Shown here one piece after another: positions 48,741 to 56,137 of a stretch of 64,000 bases of DNA. The stretch is from contig NZ_SNXE01000001.1 of assembly GCF_004362405.1 (NCBI RefSeq), positions 434,001 through 498,000 of the forward strand, read 5' to 3'. A model generated the notes under the pieces. The model had not been told where the DNA came from. It worked only from the letters and a program-made list of their open reading frames with translations, and did no database searches. Positions within the stretch are counted from its first letter, which is position 1, and each line of letters starts with the position of its first letter. Both the position numbers and the translations under genes were made by a program. Source of the DNA: Roseateles asaccharophilus. GTDB lineage: Bacteria > Pseudomonadota > Gammaproteobacteria > Burkholderiales > Burkholderiaceae_C.

Positions 48741-49868
48741 ATGGCACAGATCGCAGCAGCCGCTTCCATCGCCCACCCGGGCAGCCCCGTCTCCGCCGCC
48801 CAGCTGGAGCTGGCGGGCTTTGTGGACCCAGCCACTGGCACCGCCCCGGCCGCTGAGCCCGCCGCGGCACGCTGCAGCAATGATCTGGGTTTCGAGCTGG
48901 GCTTTGACCACGCCCGTCACGGCCTGACCCCGCCGGTGGCCCATCTCTCGCATCAATCCCCCCTGCTGCAGGGCTGGCAGGCCGGCATGGCCACCTTCGG
49001 CCGCCGCCCGGGGCCCCGCCCCTCGCGCGCCACCAAGCTCTGGCTGGCCCTGCGCCTGCACGCCTGGCAGCGCGGCCGCGCCTTTGAAGAGGTGGAGCTC
49101 ACCCCCAATCATCTGCAGCAGCTGCTGGGTGTCAGCCATTGCCCCATCCTGCGCTGCCCCCTTGGGGAGCAGATCTCGGTGGACCGGGTGCGCGACGACG
49201 CCGGCTATGCCGCCGGCAATCTGGCCGTGATGAGTCCCGGCGCCAATGCGGCCAAGGCCCGTCATGGCTGGGCCAGCGCCAGCGAGCTGGCGCGCAGCCT
49301 CAGCCAAGGCCCCATCCGCAGCGTGGCCGGCCTGGACGCCGCCCAGTGGCAGCGCGTGGCCGTGCTGTGCAGCTTTGTCACCGAGCTGCCGCACGAGGAA
49401 GCAGCCCAGATTCCGCTGCATGTGCTGCCGCCCAACCGCCTGCGTCTGTTCAACCCCATCCAGGCACTGCAGGCCCTGATAACGCGACAGCTGGCCACGC
49501 CGGGCTGGAGCGCCCGCCTGGCTCGCCTGGAGGCTCTGCTGCACGGCGAGGCCCTGCGCGCCGACTTCAACCGCTTTGTGCTGGCCCTGGCACCGCGGGT
49601 GTTGCAGCTGGGACAGGGCACGCTGACCGAGGCCCAGCAGATTCGCTGGGCGCTTGAAGATGCCTGGAGCCAGCCTCTGGTGATGAAGCGCTGGACGCGA
49701 CTCGCCCTGCAGCTCAGCGCGGCGCAGGCCGAGCAGCTGGTGCAGCGTGCCGCGGCCAAGCAGCTGTGTCCCGTGCATGTGCAACGCCACGCACAACCCC
49801 GTGCCACCGAGGGCTGGGCGCTGGATCGGGGCGGCTACCGGACCCACCACCCGCAGCCAACGCACTGA
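48741..49868 (+). CDS. HNH-endonuclease-like protein of unknown function
   Basis: A 375-residue protein without a named family. Residues 131-175 read like a treble-clef HNH module: VSHCPILRCPL (Cys134, Cys139), then ISVDRVRDDAGYAAGNLAVMSPGANAAK, the D-R-x-x-N/D-x-x-G-Y-x-x-x-N-L pattern of HNH proteins. The usual catalytic His is not evident at the expected place, so it may bind rather than cut DNA. The C-terminal 190 residues are helical. AGGAG precedes the ATG at 48741. It is divergent from the WYL regulator. Confidence 0.65.
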   Translation: MAQIAAAASIAHPGSPVSAAQLELAGFVDPATGTAPAAEPAAARCSNDLGFELGFDHARHGLTPPVAHLSHQSPLLQGWQAGMATFGRRPGPRPSRATKLWLALRLHAWQRGRAFEEVELTPNHLQQLLGVSHCPILRCPLGEQISVDRVRDDAGYAAGNLAVMSPGANAAKARHGWASASELARSLSQGPIRSVAGLDAAQWQRVAVLCSFVTELPHEEAAQIPLHVLPPNRLRLFNPIQALQALITRQLATPGWSARLARLEALLHGEALRADFNRFVLALAPRVLQLGQGTLTEAQQIRWALEDAWSQPLVMKRWTRLALQLSAAQAEQLVQRAAAKQLCPVHVQRHAQPRATEGWALDRGGYRTHHPQPTH

Positions 49869-49898
49869 AGGCCTCAGAGGGCCAGGTCTTGCCCAGCT

Positions 49899-50120
49899 TC
49901 AGGGCAGGCCGGGGCTCAGGCGTTCCATGCCCCCCATCTGGTCCTGCAGGGCCACGTGATAGCCCAGCTGGCCGAACCAGTTGGCCCAATGCTGGGCCTG
50001 GGATTTGCTGGGCAGCCAGGGGCCTGTTCGGTCCATATGGATGCGGTAACCGCGGCGCTCGTAGAAGACGACGCGCCACATGCCGGTAGTGGTGGAGGTG
50101 GAACGATCGAAGCTGTTCAT
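49899..50120 (-). CDS. Small hypothetical protein
   Basis: A 73-residue protein with aromatic residues (MWRVVFYERRGYRIHMDRTGPWLP; AQHWANWFGQLGYHVALQDQMGGME). It could form a small alpha/beta fold. I recognise no family and no signal peptide. It has an ATG at 50120 but no strong ribosome-binding site. It is convergent with the HNH-like gene and precedes the PIN/AbrB pair's end. Confidence 0.5.
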   Translation of the reverse strand: MNSFDRSTSTTTGMWRVVFYERRGYRIHMDRTGPWLPSKSQAQHWANWFGQLGYHVALQDQMGGMERLSPGLP

Positions 50121-50178
50121 GATGCTTGGGGCGTGCGCAATCTAGCAGAGCTCCGCACGCTCCAAGGGCAGGGTTTGC

Positions 50179-50637
50179 TCACAGGCCCGCCAAGAATTTC
50201 TCACTGCTCACGAGTTCCAGCGGCCGCGCCACGCGATGGCGCTCGAAGTAGGCCTGCAAGGCCGGGCTGTCGCTGACCAGCCAACGTGCCCGGGCCTGGC
50301 GTGCCAGGGTCAGGGCTTGCCTTTGCAGCAAGGGCAGCCCGCGCTGCGGGCGCAGGGGCTGACTCGTCTGCGGGCGCTGGACCACCTGGGCATAGGGCAG
50401 AAAGTCCGCCAGCAGCTCCTGCTGCTGCGCCGCCGACAGCCCCAGGCTGGGTGCGCCCAGCGCCAACATCAGGCCACGGGCCGCGTCGGCATCCACCAGG
50501 GGCTGGCAAGCGGCGTCCTGCCAGGACTGGCGCAGGGCCTGGGCAGCGCTCGAACCGGCGAGCAGGCTGCGCAGCAGCAGCGCGGTATCAAAGACAACAC
50601 GGGGTGCCGCAGCTGCCACGGCCGGCCGGCGGTTCAC
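50179..50637 (-). CDS. PIN-domain protein (VapC-like toxin, probably degenerate)
   Basis: A 152-residue protein of the PIN-nuclease type found with AbrB-like antitoxins. The first acidic residue is kept (VVFDTALLL, Asp17) and so is a late one (WLVSDSPAL, Asp123). The conserved Glu position of LVxxxxxxEL appears to be Gly55 (DADAARGLMLAL), and the central Asp is also not clear (RQALTLARQ). Nuclease activity is thus doubtful. Its ATG overlaps the antitoxin stop by four bases, the usual toxin-antitoxin layout. Confidence 0.72.
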   Translation of the reverse strand: MNRRPAVAAAAPRVVFDTALLLRSLLAGSSAAQALRQSWQDAACQPLVDADAARGLMLALGAPSLGLSAAQQQELLADFLPYAQVVQRPQTSQPLRPQRGLPLLQRQALTLARQARARWLVSDSPALQAYFERHRVARPLELVSSEKFLAGL

Positions 50638-51011
50638 CGCGCGGCGGCCTTGCGAGCGGCCGGCTTGCGGCCCGCGCTGGCAGGGCTGCGGCTCTTGGCC
50701 GGCTGGGGCTTCTTGGCCACGGCCTTGGTGGCTACTGGCTGCGCCTGGGCGGCAGCCGGCACGTCCTGGGCCTGAGCCGCAAAGTCCAGGGCCGCCGCAA
50801 TATCGGCCTCGTCCAGAGACAGCTCGGCCAGCTTGGCGCGCACCGCGTCACCGCGCTGTATGCGCACCGGGGTCAGGATGATCTGCCCGCCCTTGGCCTG
50901 TACCTCGAAGTACTGCACGGGCCCCAGCGCCTGCGTCACGCTCTTGGGCAGGGTGAGCTGGTTCTTGGAGGTAATCTTGGCCAGCACGGCAGCCGCTGCA
51001 CTTGCAGTCAT
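50634..51011 (-). CDS. AbrB/SpoVT-domain antitoxin
   Basis: A 125-residue protein. The AbrB-like swapped-hairpin domain (about 11-55) includes LAKITSKNQLTLPKSVTQALGPVQYFEVQAKGGQIILTPVRI. A long Ala/Lys/Pro-rich tail (KAVAKKPQPAKSRSPASAGRKPAARKAAAR) follows and resembles histone H1-like DNA-binding tails. It should repress its own operon and neutralise the PIN partner. The ATG at 51011 starts the domain; the frame extends upstream to 51092. The basic tail is longer than in ordinary antitoxins of this kind. Confidence 0.8.
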   Translation of the reverse strand: MTASAAAAVLAKITSKNQLTLPKSVTQALGPVQYFEVQAKGGQIILTPVRIQRGDAVRAKLAELSLDEADIAAALDFAAQAQDVPAAAQAQPVATKAVAKKPQPAKSRSPASAGRKPAARKAAAR

Positions 51012-51045
51012 GGTGAAGAAGGCTCGACGGGCCGAGCCGCGAAAC

Positions 51046-51564
51046 TCAGACCAGGGAGCGCTGCAGACGCAGTTCCTCGATGCGCGTGCCACTCACCTCG
51101 GTGGTCTTGGCACTGCCCAGCTCACGCTTGAAGCCGGCCAGCTCGAAGAAGCGCAGCGCGCGCTCATTGCGCAGATAGGTCCACAGCGTGACCTTGGTGC
51201 AGCCCTCTTCCTGCAGACCATCGCGGGCCGCATCCCAGAGGGCCAGACCCACGCCCTTGTCCCAGTGCACGGGATTGGCGTACATGGCCCAGATCTCACC
51301 GGTGGTGGAGGGGGTGCCCTTGTCACGCGAACGGTCGAAACCCACGAAGCCCATAATCTCGTTGTCGAGATGGGCCACCATCACCTGGGGCTCGCACAGA
51401 TCGATGGCCTCACGCCAAAAGGCCTGGCGCTTCTGGACCGACAGGCTGTCCAGCGTGGTGTCGGGCAGCAGACCGCGGTAAGCGTCCTGCCAGGCTGCAA
51501 CATGGATTTCAGCAATGGCTTTGGCATCACGCAGCGTGGCCGGGCGGACCTGGATACTGGACAT
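51046..51564 (-). CDS. GNAT-family N-acetyltransferase
   Basis: A 172-residue GNAT enzyme. IQVRPATLRDAKAIAEIHVAAWQDAYRGLLPD is a common N-terminus of this group. The acetyl-CoA site is IWAMYANPVHWDKGVGLALWDAARDGLQEEGCTKVTLWTYLRNERALRFFELAGFK (with G-V-G-L in place of the usual G-x-G-x). The acceptor is unknown. It precedes the antitoxin by 34 bases on the same strand. Confidence 0.88.
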   Translation of the reverse strand: MSSIQVRPATLRDAKAIAEIHVAAWQDAYRGLLPDTTLDSLSVQKRQAFWREAIDLCEPQVMVAHLDNEIMGFVGFDRSRDKGTPSTTGEIWAMYANPVHWDKGVGLALWDAARDGLQEEGCTKVTLWTYLRNERALRFFELAGFKRELGSAKTTEVSGTRIEELRLQRSLV

Positions 51565-51689
51565 ACGGAACTCGAAAGAAACTCAGGGGACGGCGAAAAA
51601 ACGCAAGGGCGGGATTTTGCGCGCCAAAAAGCCGTCAAGCGGCGCTTGACAGCAGGATATTTTTTGCTCCGCCTGTGAGCCCTGCGCGC

Positions 51690-52010
51690 TCAGTCCGAGC
51701 CCGCTGGCGCGGGGTATTTGCGCGCATTGAGCGTGAGCTTGCGCTCCACGGCCGCCTCGATGTCCACTCCGCTATGGGCCGCGATCTGCAGCAGGTAGAG
51801 CAGCACATCGGCGATCTCCTCGCCCAGATGCTCGCGCCGGGCCGCATCCAGGTTCTGCGACTCCTCGGGGGTGAGCCACTGGAAGATCTCCACCAGCTCG
51901 GCAGCCTCCACCACCATGGCCATGGCCAGGTTCTTGGGCGTCTGGTAGGGCTGCCACTGCCGCGCCGCGGCAAAGTCTCGCAAGCGCTGCTGAAGGTTTT
52001 CGATGTCCAT
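51690..52010 (-). CDS. MazG-like nucleotide pyrophosphohydrolase
   Basis: A 106-residue all-helical NTP pyrophosphatase of the MazG/dCTPase type. The metal-binding residues are EAAELVEIFQW (E-x-x-E) and EEIADVLLYLLQIA (E-x-x-D). At this length it is the short single-domain form. It would hydrolyse a nucleoside triphosphate to monophosphate and pyrophosphate, possibly as house-cleaning. It lies alone; the 126 bases before the GNAT gene show no clear terminator. Confidence 0.9.
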   Translation of the reverse strand: MDIENLQQRLRDFAAARQWQPYQTPKNLAMAMVVEAAELVEIFQWLTPEESQNLDAARREHLGEEIADVLLYLLQIAAHSGVDIEAAVERKLTLNARKYPAPAGSD

Positions 52011-52031
52011 GCCGCCAGTGTGTCACGCCCC

Positions 52032-52053
52032 GGCTGTCACCTCGGCGACAGCC
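52032..52053 (+). repeat. Inverted repeat upstream of the GDSL lipoprotein
   Basis: GGCTGTC and GACAGCC form a perfect seven-pair inverted repeat with an eight-base loop. There is no T-run, so it is not a terminator. Its role is not known; the rest of this 200-base gap shows nothing else. Confidence 0.35.
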
Positions 52054-52213
52054 CGGCACAGTCTAGACGCAAGCCTCCAAAGCAGTCTGCCCTCCGCAAC
52101 AGCACGGGGTTTGCACCCGCGTAGCGTCGGCGGCCGCTGGCTAGAGTCAAGGCACCGGCGCCCGCGGGGAGCTTCCCCACCGCTTTTCGGGCCGCCGATT
52201 ACTGGAGACAGCG

Positions 52214-53350
52214 ATGAAAAAATTCAAGATCAGCATGCTGAGCCTGGCCCTGCTGGCCCTGGCCGGTTGTGGCGGCGGCGGTGACGATGCCATTCCCGTC
52301 GATGACAGCGTCAGCAGCGTCAAGGTCTTTGGCGACAGCCTGGCCGATGTCGGCACCTTTGGCATCCGCTTCACCGTGCAGACGGGCGAGGCCAGCACCT
52401 TCCCCGAGCGTGTGGCCGCGGCCTATGGCCTGAGCGGTCAGTGCAACTACTACGCCTTCACCGGCACCACCTTCACCCTCAACAGCAAGGCCGGTTGCAC
52501 CAACTACGCCATCGGTGGCGGGGTCATCAACAACAGCAACCCGGCCGATCCGCGCGGCATTCCGCTGCAGCTGGTGGCGGCCAATGGCTTCAAGCCCAGT
52601 GATCTGCTGCTGATCGACGGCGGTGGCAACGATGCGGCCAACCTGGTCACCGCCTACCTCTCGGTGCCCAAGGACAAGGGTGACGCCTACGCCAAGCTGC
52701 TGGGCACCCTGCTGCCCTCGGCCCAGGTGGGCACGGCCCTGGCCGGCGGCGCCAGCAGCATCGCGGCCATCGGCGTGCCCTATATGCAGGCCCTGGCCCA
52801 GAAGTTCGCCAGCAGCATCAAGGACCAGGCCCTGGACAAGGGCGCCCGTCGCGTGGCCCTGCTGAACATGCCCGGCATCACCAACACGCCGCGCTTCCAG
52901 ACCGTGCTGGACAGCATTGCCGCCGCCAGCGGCGGTGGCACGGCCGGCGCCACCGCACGCGCCCAGTCCGAGGCCCTGTTCAAGAGCTGGGTCGAGGCCT
53001 ACAACGCCGAGCTGGCCAAGCAGTTCACCGGTCAGGACAAGGTGGTGATCGTGGACTTCTACACCACCTTCAACCAGCAGATGGCCACGCCGGCCCAGTT
53101 CGGGCTCAGCAATGTCAAGACGCCGGCTTGCCCGGTCAAGGGCCTGGGCAGCGATGGTCTGCCCAGCTATGACTTCCCCAGCTGCACGGCCCCGGCCCTC
53201 TCGGCCAACCCGCCGGCCGGTGTCAGCGGTGGCGCCGACTGGTGGAAGACCTATCTGTTCTCGGACGGCTTCCACCCCACGCCCCTGGGTCACCAGCAGA
53301 TCGCCTCGGCCATCACCACGGCACTCAAGGCCAAGGGCTGGCTGAAGTAA
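52214..53350 (+). CDS. SGNH/GDSL-hydrolase lipoprotein
   Basis: A 378-residue lipoprotein. The N-terminus has a lipobox (LLALAGC) and glycine run. The GDSL motif is VKVFGDSLADVGTFG (Ser in GDSL), the GxND block is DGGGNDAANL and the catalytic Asp-x-x-His is SDGFHPTPLGHQ near the C-terminus. It should be a secreted esterase or lipase anchored in the outer membrane. GGAGA precedes the ATG at 52214. It has its own terminator. Confidence 0.92.
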   Translation: MKKFKISMLSLALLALAGCGGGGDDAIPVDDSVSSVKVFGDSLADVGTFGIRFTVQTGEASTFPERVAAAYGLSGQCNYYAFTGTTFTLNSKAGCTNYAIGGGVINNSNPADPRGIPLQLVAANGFKPSDLLLIDGGGNDAANLVTAYLSVPKDKGDAYAKLLGTLLPSAQVGTALAGGASSIAAIGVPYMQALAQKFASSIKDQALDKGARRVALLNMPGITNTPRFQTVLDSIAAASGGGTAGATARAQSEALFKSWVEAYNAELAKQFTGQDKVVIVDFYTTFNQQMATPAQFGLSNVKTPACPVKGLGSDGLPSYDFPSCTAPALSANPPAGVSGGADWWKTYLFSDGFHPTPLGHQQIASAITTALKAKGWLK

Positions 53351-53397
53351 AGCCAAGGCTGTTTTCGGGGAAGCGGCGCCCGCCCTTCCCCCGCTCA

Positions 53398-53421
53398 GGG
53401 AGCCCGCGCGGCTCCCTTTTT
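53398..53421 (+). terminator. Rho-independent terminator after the GDSL gene
   Basis: GGGAGCC-CGCGC-GGCTCCC is a seven-pair stem followed by five T, 47 bases after the stop. Confidence 0.92.
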
Positions 53422-53422
53422 C

Positions 53423-53670
53423 ATGTCCTGTATTTCTTCCTTGTTTTTTAACTTATCTCTTTAGTCGTATTGGTAGAGGACGGCCCTGTCTGTGGACAGC
53501 CGCCAAAAAGCTTTGCGCCACAAGGACTTGGCCGGGCTCAAAGTCTGTGAGCCGACCCCGGGACAGGCAGGTGCAGAAATCGGAACAAGTTCCAGCCGCT
53601 CGCGGGTGCTGTGGACAAGCCTGCACTTGTTCAAGCGCCATCCACAGACTTGTCCACATGGGCCGATGCC
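53423..53670. repeat. DnaA-box cluster, copy A (candidate origin element)
   Basis: No credible gene lies here. An AT-rich stretch (53423-53466) is followed by ATTGGTAGAGG, a GC-rich spacer and TGTGGACAG (53491). Farther right lie TGTGGACAA (53610), CCATCCACA (53638) and TTGTCCACA (53650), all near the DnaA-box consensus TTATNCACA. The same blocks in the same order recur in copy B at 55529-55790, for example the shared TTGTTCAAG and CACAGACTTGT. The boxes here are degenerate compared with copy B. Confidence 0.65.
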
Positions 53671-53676
53671 CGGGCC

Positions 53677-54315
53677 TCAATCGATGCCCACCACCTTGTG
53701 CATCTGCACCGAGAGCTTCCACTGCGGATGGGCCAGGCAGTACTCAATGGCCTCGCGCGCGTGCTGCTTCTGCAGCAGGGGCGTGTCCATGGGCTGCAGG
53801 TAGAAGTGCTGGAAGTCCAGGCCGGCAAAGCGCTCCGGCCGGGCCAGGGGCTGGGGCCAGACCAGCTTGAGCTCGTGGCCGCGGGTCAGCACGATCTCGG
53901 CATCGGCCTTGGGGCTGACGCAGATCCAGTCCAGCCCCGCCGGTGCGGGCTGGGTGCCATTGGTCTCCACCGCCACCTCGAAGCCCTGGGCATGCAGGGC
54001 CTCGATCAGGGGCTCGTCCAGCTGCAACAGAGGCTCGCCGCCGGTGCACACCACATAGGGCTTGCCGCCCGGGCCACCCGCCCACTTGGCCGCCACGGCC
54101 GCGGCCAGCTCGGCCGCAGTGGCGAACTTGCCGCCCCCCTGGCCATCGGTACCCACGAAGTCGGTATCGCAGAAGCTGCAGACCGCCTCCGCGCGGTCCT
54201 GCTCCCGCCCGCTCCAGAGGTTGCAGCCGGCAAAGCGGCAGAACACCGCCGGCCGCCCGGCCTGGGCGCCCTCACCCTGCAGGGTGTAGAACATTTCCTT
54301 GACCGCATAAGTCAT
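53677..54315 (-). CDS. queE: 7-carboxy-7-deazaguanine synthase
   Basis: A 212-residue radical-SAM enzyme. The cluster-binding Cys residues are in the longer CX14CX2C form (CNLWSGREQDRAEAVCSFC), and the start YAVKEMFYTLQGEGAQAGRPAVFCRFAGC and VCTGGEPLLQ are typical of QueE. It converts 6-carboxytetrahydropterin to CDG in queuosine synthesis, working with QueD encoded next to it on the same strand (16 bases away). ATG at 54315. Confidence 0.95.
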   Translation of the reverse strand: MTYAVKEMFYTLQGEGAQAGRPAVFCRFAGCNLWSGREQDRAEAVCSFCDTDFVGTDGQGGGKFATAAELAAAVAAKWAGGPGGKPYVVCTGGEPLLQLDEPLIEALHAQGFEVAVETNGTQPAPAGLDWICVSPKADAEIVLTRGHELKLVWPQPLARPERFAGLDFQHFYLQPMDTPLLQKQHAREAIEYCLAHPQWKLSVQMHKVVGID

Positions 54316-54331
54316 CTCGCCAGCCCTCCCC

Positions 54332-55444
54332 TCAGACCGGAATCAGCTCGTCCGCGCGGTCCACGCTGACGATGGCGCCCGAACCCCGGGTCTCGTACAG
54401 ATCCACCCGGTCGATCTGCGGCAGCACCGCCCGGCCCTTGGCCAGCACCCAGGCCGCCAGGCTGGCCGCATCGCCATCCGGCAGATCGGCGATCTCGTAC
54501 AGCGGCCGGTGGTCGATGGCCTTGAAGATGGGATCGAACAGGGTCTTCACATCGCCAAAGTCCACGGTCCAGCCCTGCACCTCATCCAGCGGCGCGCTCA
54601 GATGCAGGCGCAGGGTGTAGGTGTGGCCATGGATGCCGCGCAGCGGGTGCTCGGCGGGGGCGCGCTTGAGCTGGATGGCGGAGTCCAGGGTCAGCTCCTT
54701 CCAGATGCGGTAGCGGCTGCCGTCGTAATTGGCACCGCAGGAGCCGGTCTCATAGACCGTGACCCAGCTCAGCTCGGGCAGCTGGGGCTTGAGCCGCTCC
54801 CACAGCCAGGCCGAGATCACCTCGCTGGTCGGATTGGCCAGGCCCTCGATGCTGTTGAGGCACTGGTAGTTGAGCTGCATGTGGAAGGGCGCCCAGACCT
54901 CGTCCAGATGGTCGTAGTCCACCGCCAGATCGCGCTCGCCCAGGTCCTGGTTGGCATGCAGGATCACTTCAAAGCCATGGCCGTGCATGCGGCCGCACTT
55001 GTGGCCGGCCGGCACATTGGGCAGCTGGTGCGCGGCCTGGAAGCGGTAGCGGCGCCAGACATGGGCCTGTCCGGACACATCCAGATCCACGCCCGAGTGC
55101 TGGGTGCTCTGGATGCCCACCTGCTGGATGCCGGGCACGCCGAACTCGGTCTCCAGGCGCTGGCGTATCCAGCGCGCGATGTTCTCGTCGGTGGGCTGGG
55201 CCAGGCTGTCATTGAGCAGGGCATGGTCCAGGGGCGCGACGCAGGCTTCCAGGCGGCGGCGCAGCTCCTCGACTTCTGCGCCGGGGAAAGACGCCCAGCC
55301 CTGCGGCAGCAGGGCACGCACGGTGGCGAAATAGCTGTGGCCGTGCAGGCCATGGCTGCGATGCGAACTCGGCAAGGCCGGAATGCGGCAGGCCGACTCG
55401 AAACCGCCGGAGGCGGTGTGAAGTGTGGAATGGATCTGGCTCAT
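54332..55444 (-). CDS. queD: Triple-domain 6-carboxytetrahydropterin synthase (QueD)
   Basis: At 370 residues this is three times the usual QueD length and contains three T-fold repeats (about 14-125, 131-242, 247-365). Each holds the H-G-H zinc motif: GLHGHSY (His34, His36), CGRMHGHGF (Cys150, His154, His156) and GIHGHTY (His272, His274). Only the second has the catalytic Cys four residues before the first His; Ser30 and Leu268 stand in the other two. Glu231 and Glu351 keep the late VYETGS / LYETRGSG motif. It makes 6-carboxytetrahydropterin for queE next door. The ATG at 55444 starts the first repeat; a frame extends to 55477. Confidence 0.92.
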   Translation of the reverse strand: MSQIHSTLHTASGGFESACRIPALPSSHRSHGLHGHSYFATVRALLPQGWASFPGAEVEELRRRLEACVAPLDHALLNDSLAQPTDENIARWIRQRLETEFGVPGIQQVGIQSTQHSGVDLDVSGQAHVWRRYRFQAAHQLPNVPAGHKCGRMHGHGFEVILHANQDLGERDLAVDYDHLDEVWAPFHMQLNYQCLNSIEGLANPTSEVISAWLWERLKPQLPELSWVTVYETGSCGANYDGSRYRIWKELTLDSAIQLKRAPAEHPLRGIHGHTYTLRLHLSAPLDEVQGWTVDFGDVKTLFDPIFKAIDHRPLYEIADLPDGDAASLAAWVLAKGRAVLPQIDRVDLYETRGSGAIVSVDRADELIPV

Positions 55445-55718
55445 AGGGAGAGGCGGCAGTGTGACATGGGCCGCCATGGGCGCCTAGGGCGAAGCCGGGC
55501 GGGGCAAAAAGGGGCGGAGGCACTTGTACAGCGCTGCGTTTGTTATTCCTGTCTTATTGATTTATCAAATTGGTAGTCTTAGTAGAGGGGCCGCCAGCCT
55601 GTGGACAAGCCAGATTTTCCCTTTTGCGACAAAGGTTTGTCTTGCGATCAAGCTTGTGGGCCGACCCGGGCACAAATTCGGGCTCAACAGACAACAACTT
55701 GGCGAAACGCGCCGACCC

Positions 55719-55727
55719 TGTGGATAA
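55719..55727 (-). promoter_or_regulatory. Consensus DnaA box
   Basis: TGTGGATAA is the complement of TTATCCACA, the strongest DnaA box. Two further consensus boxes lie within 41 bases downstream. Confidence 0.8.
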
Positions 55728-55746
55728 GCAGGGTCTTGTTCAAGAA

Positions 55747-55755
55747 TTATTCACA
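55747..55755 (+). promoter_or_regulatory. Consensus DnaA box
   Basis: TTATTCACA fits the TTATNCACA consensus exactly. Confidence 0.78.
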
Positions 55756-55759
55756 GACT

Positions 55760-55768
55760 TGTGCATAA
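55760..55768 (-). promoter_or_regulatory. Consensus DnaA box
   Basis: TGTGCATAA is the complement of TTATGCACA, which fits TTATNCACA; it faces the neighbouring box. Confidence 0.75.
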
Positions 55769-55850
55769 GTCCGGATGGATTTTGGGCTTGTCGGGCCCGA
55801 GCCGGGCGCTCGAGCTGCGCCAGCCCGCTCACAGGGCAAGGGGGTTGCTC

Positions 55851-56063
55851 ATGGCCACGCTCTTCTCGGTGATGTCCTGGAACGTGGAGCACTTCAAGGA
55901 AGACCCGGCCCGCGTGGGCCGGGTGGTGGAGTTCATGAAGCAGCAGAACCCGGATGTGTTCGGGCTCTACGAGGTAGAGGGCTCCATGGTCTTCGGCCAG
56001 CTGGTCACCATCAACAAAGGTGGGCAGAACCACTGCCTGCTCTATTTCGAGATCCACAGCTGA
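55851..56063 (+). pseudogene. Truncated endonuclease/exonuclease/phosphatase-family gene
   Basis: A 70-residue frame whose first 49 residues (LFSVMSWNVEHFKEDPARVGRVVEFMKQQNPDVFGLYEVEG) match the N-terminal strand-helix-strand of the EEP nuclease family, including the metal-site Asn and Glu. The rest of that domain (normally another 200 residues with the catalytic His and Asp) is missing. The frame ends with an unrelated tail (INKGGQNHCLLYFEIHS). AAGGGGG precedes the ATG at 55851, so the fragment may still be translated. It sits between the DnaA-box cluster and the blaI-type gene. Confidence 0.6.
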
Positions 56064-56084
56064 GCACTGCGATCATCGGCCGTT

Positions 56085-56136
56085 GATTCAGAATGAAAGT
56101 TCTAGACAAAAAGTTCTAGAACGATTATTCTGAATC
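56085..56136. promoter_or_regulatory. Palindromic operator before the BlaI-type gene
   Basis: GATTCAGAAT (56085-56094) and ATTCTGAATC (56127-56136) form a perfect ten-base inverted repeat. Between them lie two copies of GTTCTAGA (56099 and 56113), themselves nearly palindromic. The right arm ends one base before the ATG at 56138, so the promoter must overlap these repeats and the transcript may be nearly leaderless. It is the obvious binding site for the encoded repressor. Confidence 0.65.
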
Positions 56137-56137
56137 C

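Larger units (their letters stand above)
55529..55790. repeat. DnaA-box cluster, copy B (candidate origin element)
   Basis: An AT-rich stretch (about 55537-55575) leads into ATTGGTAGTCTTAGTAG, which reads like a DnaA-trio series (TAG repeats), then a GC-rich spacer and the box TGTGGACAA (55600-55608). Three consensus boxes follow: TGTGGATAA (55719-55727), TTATTCACA (55747-55755) and TGTGCATAA (55760-55768). This order (AT-rich region, trio, GC spacer, boxes) is the basal unwinding layout of bacterial oriC. The gap otherwise holds no credible gene except the short coding remnant that follows. Confidence 0.72.

Noticed and set aside
53492..53803. Open frames across DnaA-box copy A
   Set aside because: They run through non-coding repeat sequence and the 3' end of queE, with no ribosome-binding site or family.
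55524..55727. Open frame starting MYSAAFVIPVLLIYQIG in copy B
   Set aside because: The hydrophobic start is only the translated AT-rich stretch of the candidate origin, and the rest is the DnaA-box region.
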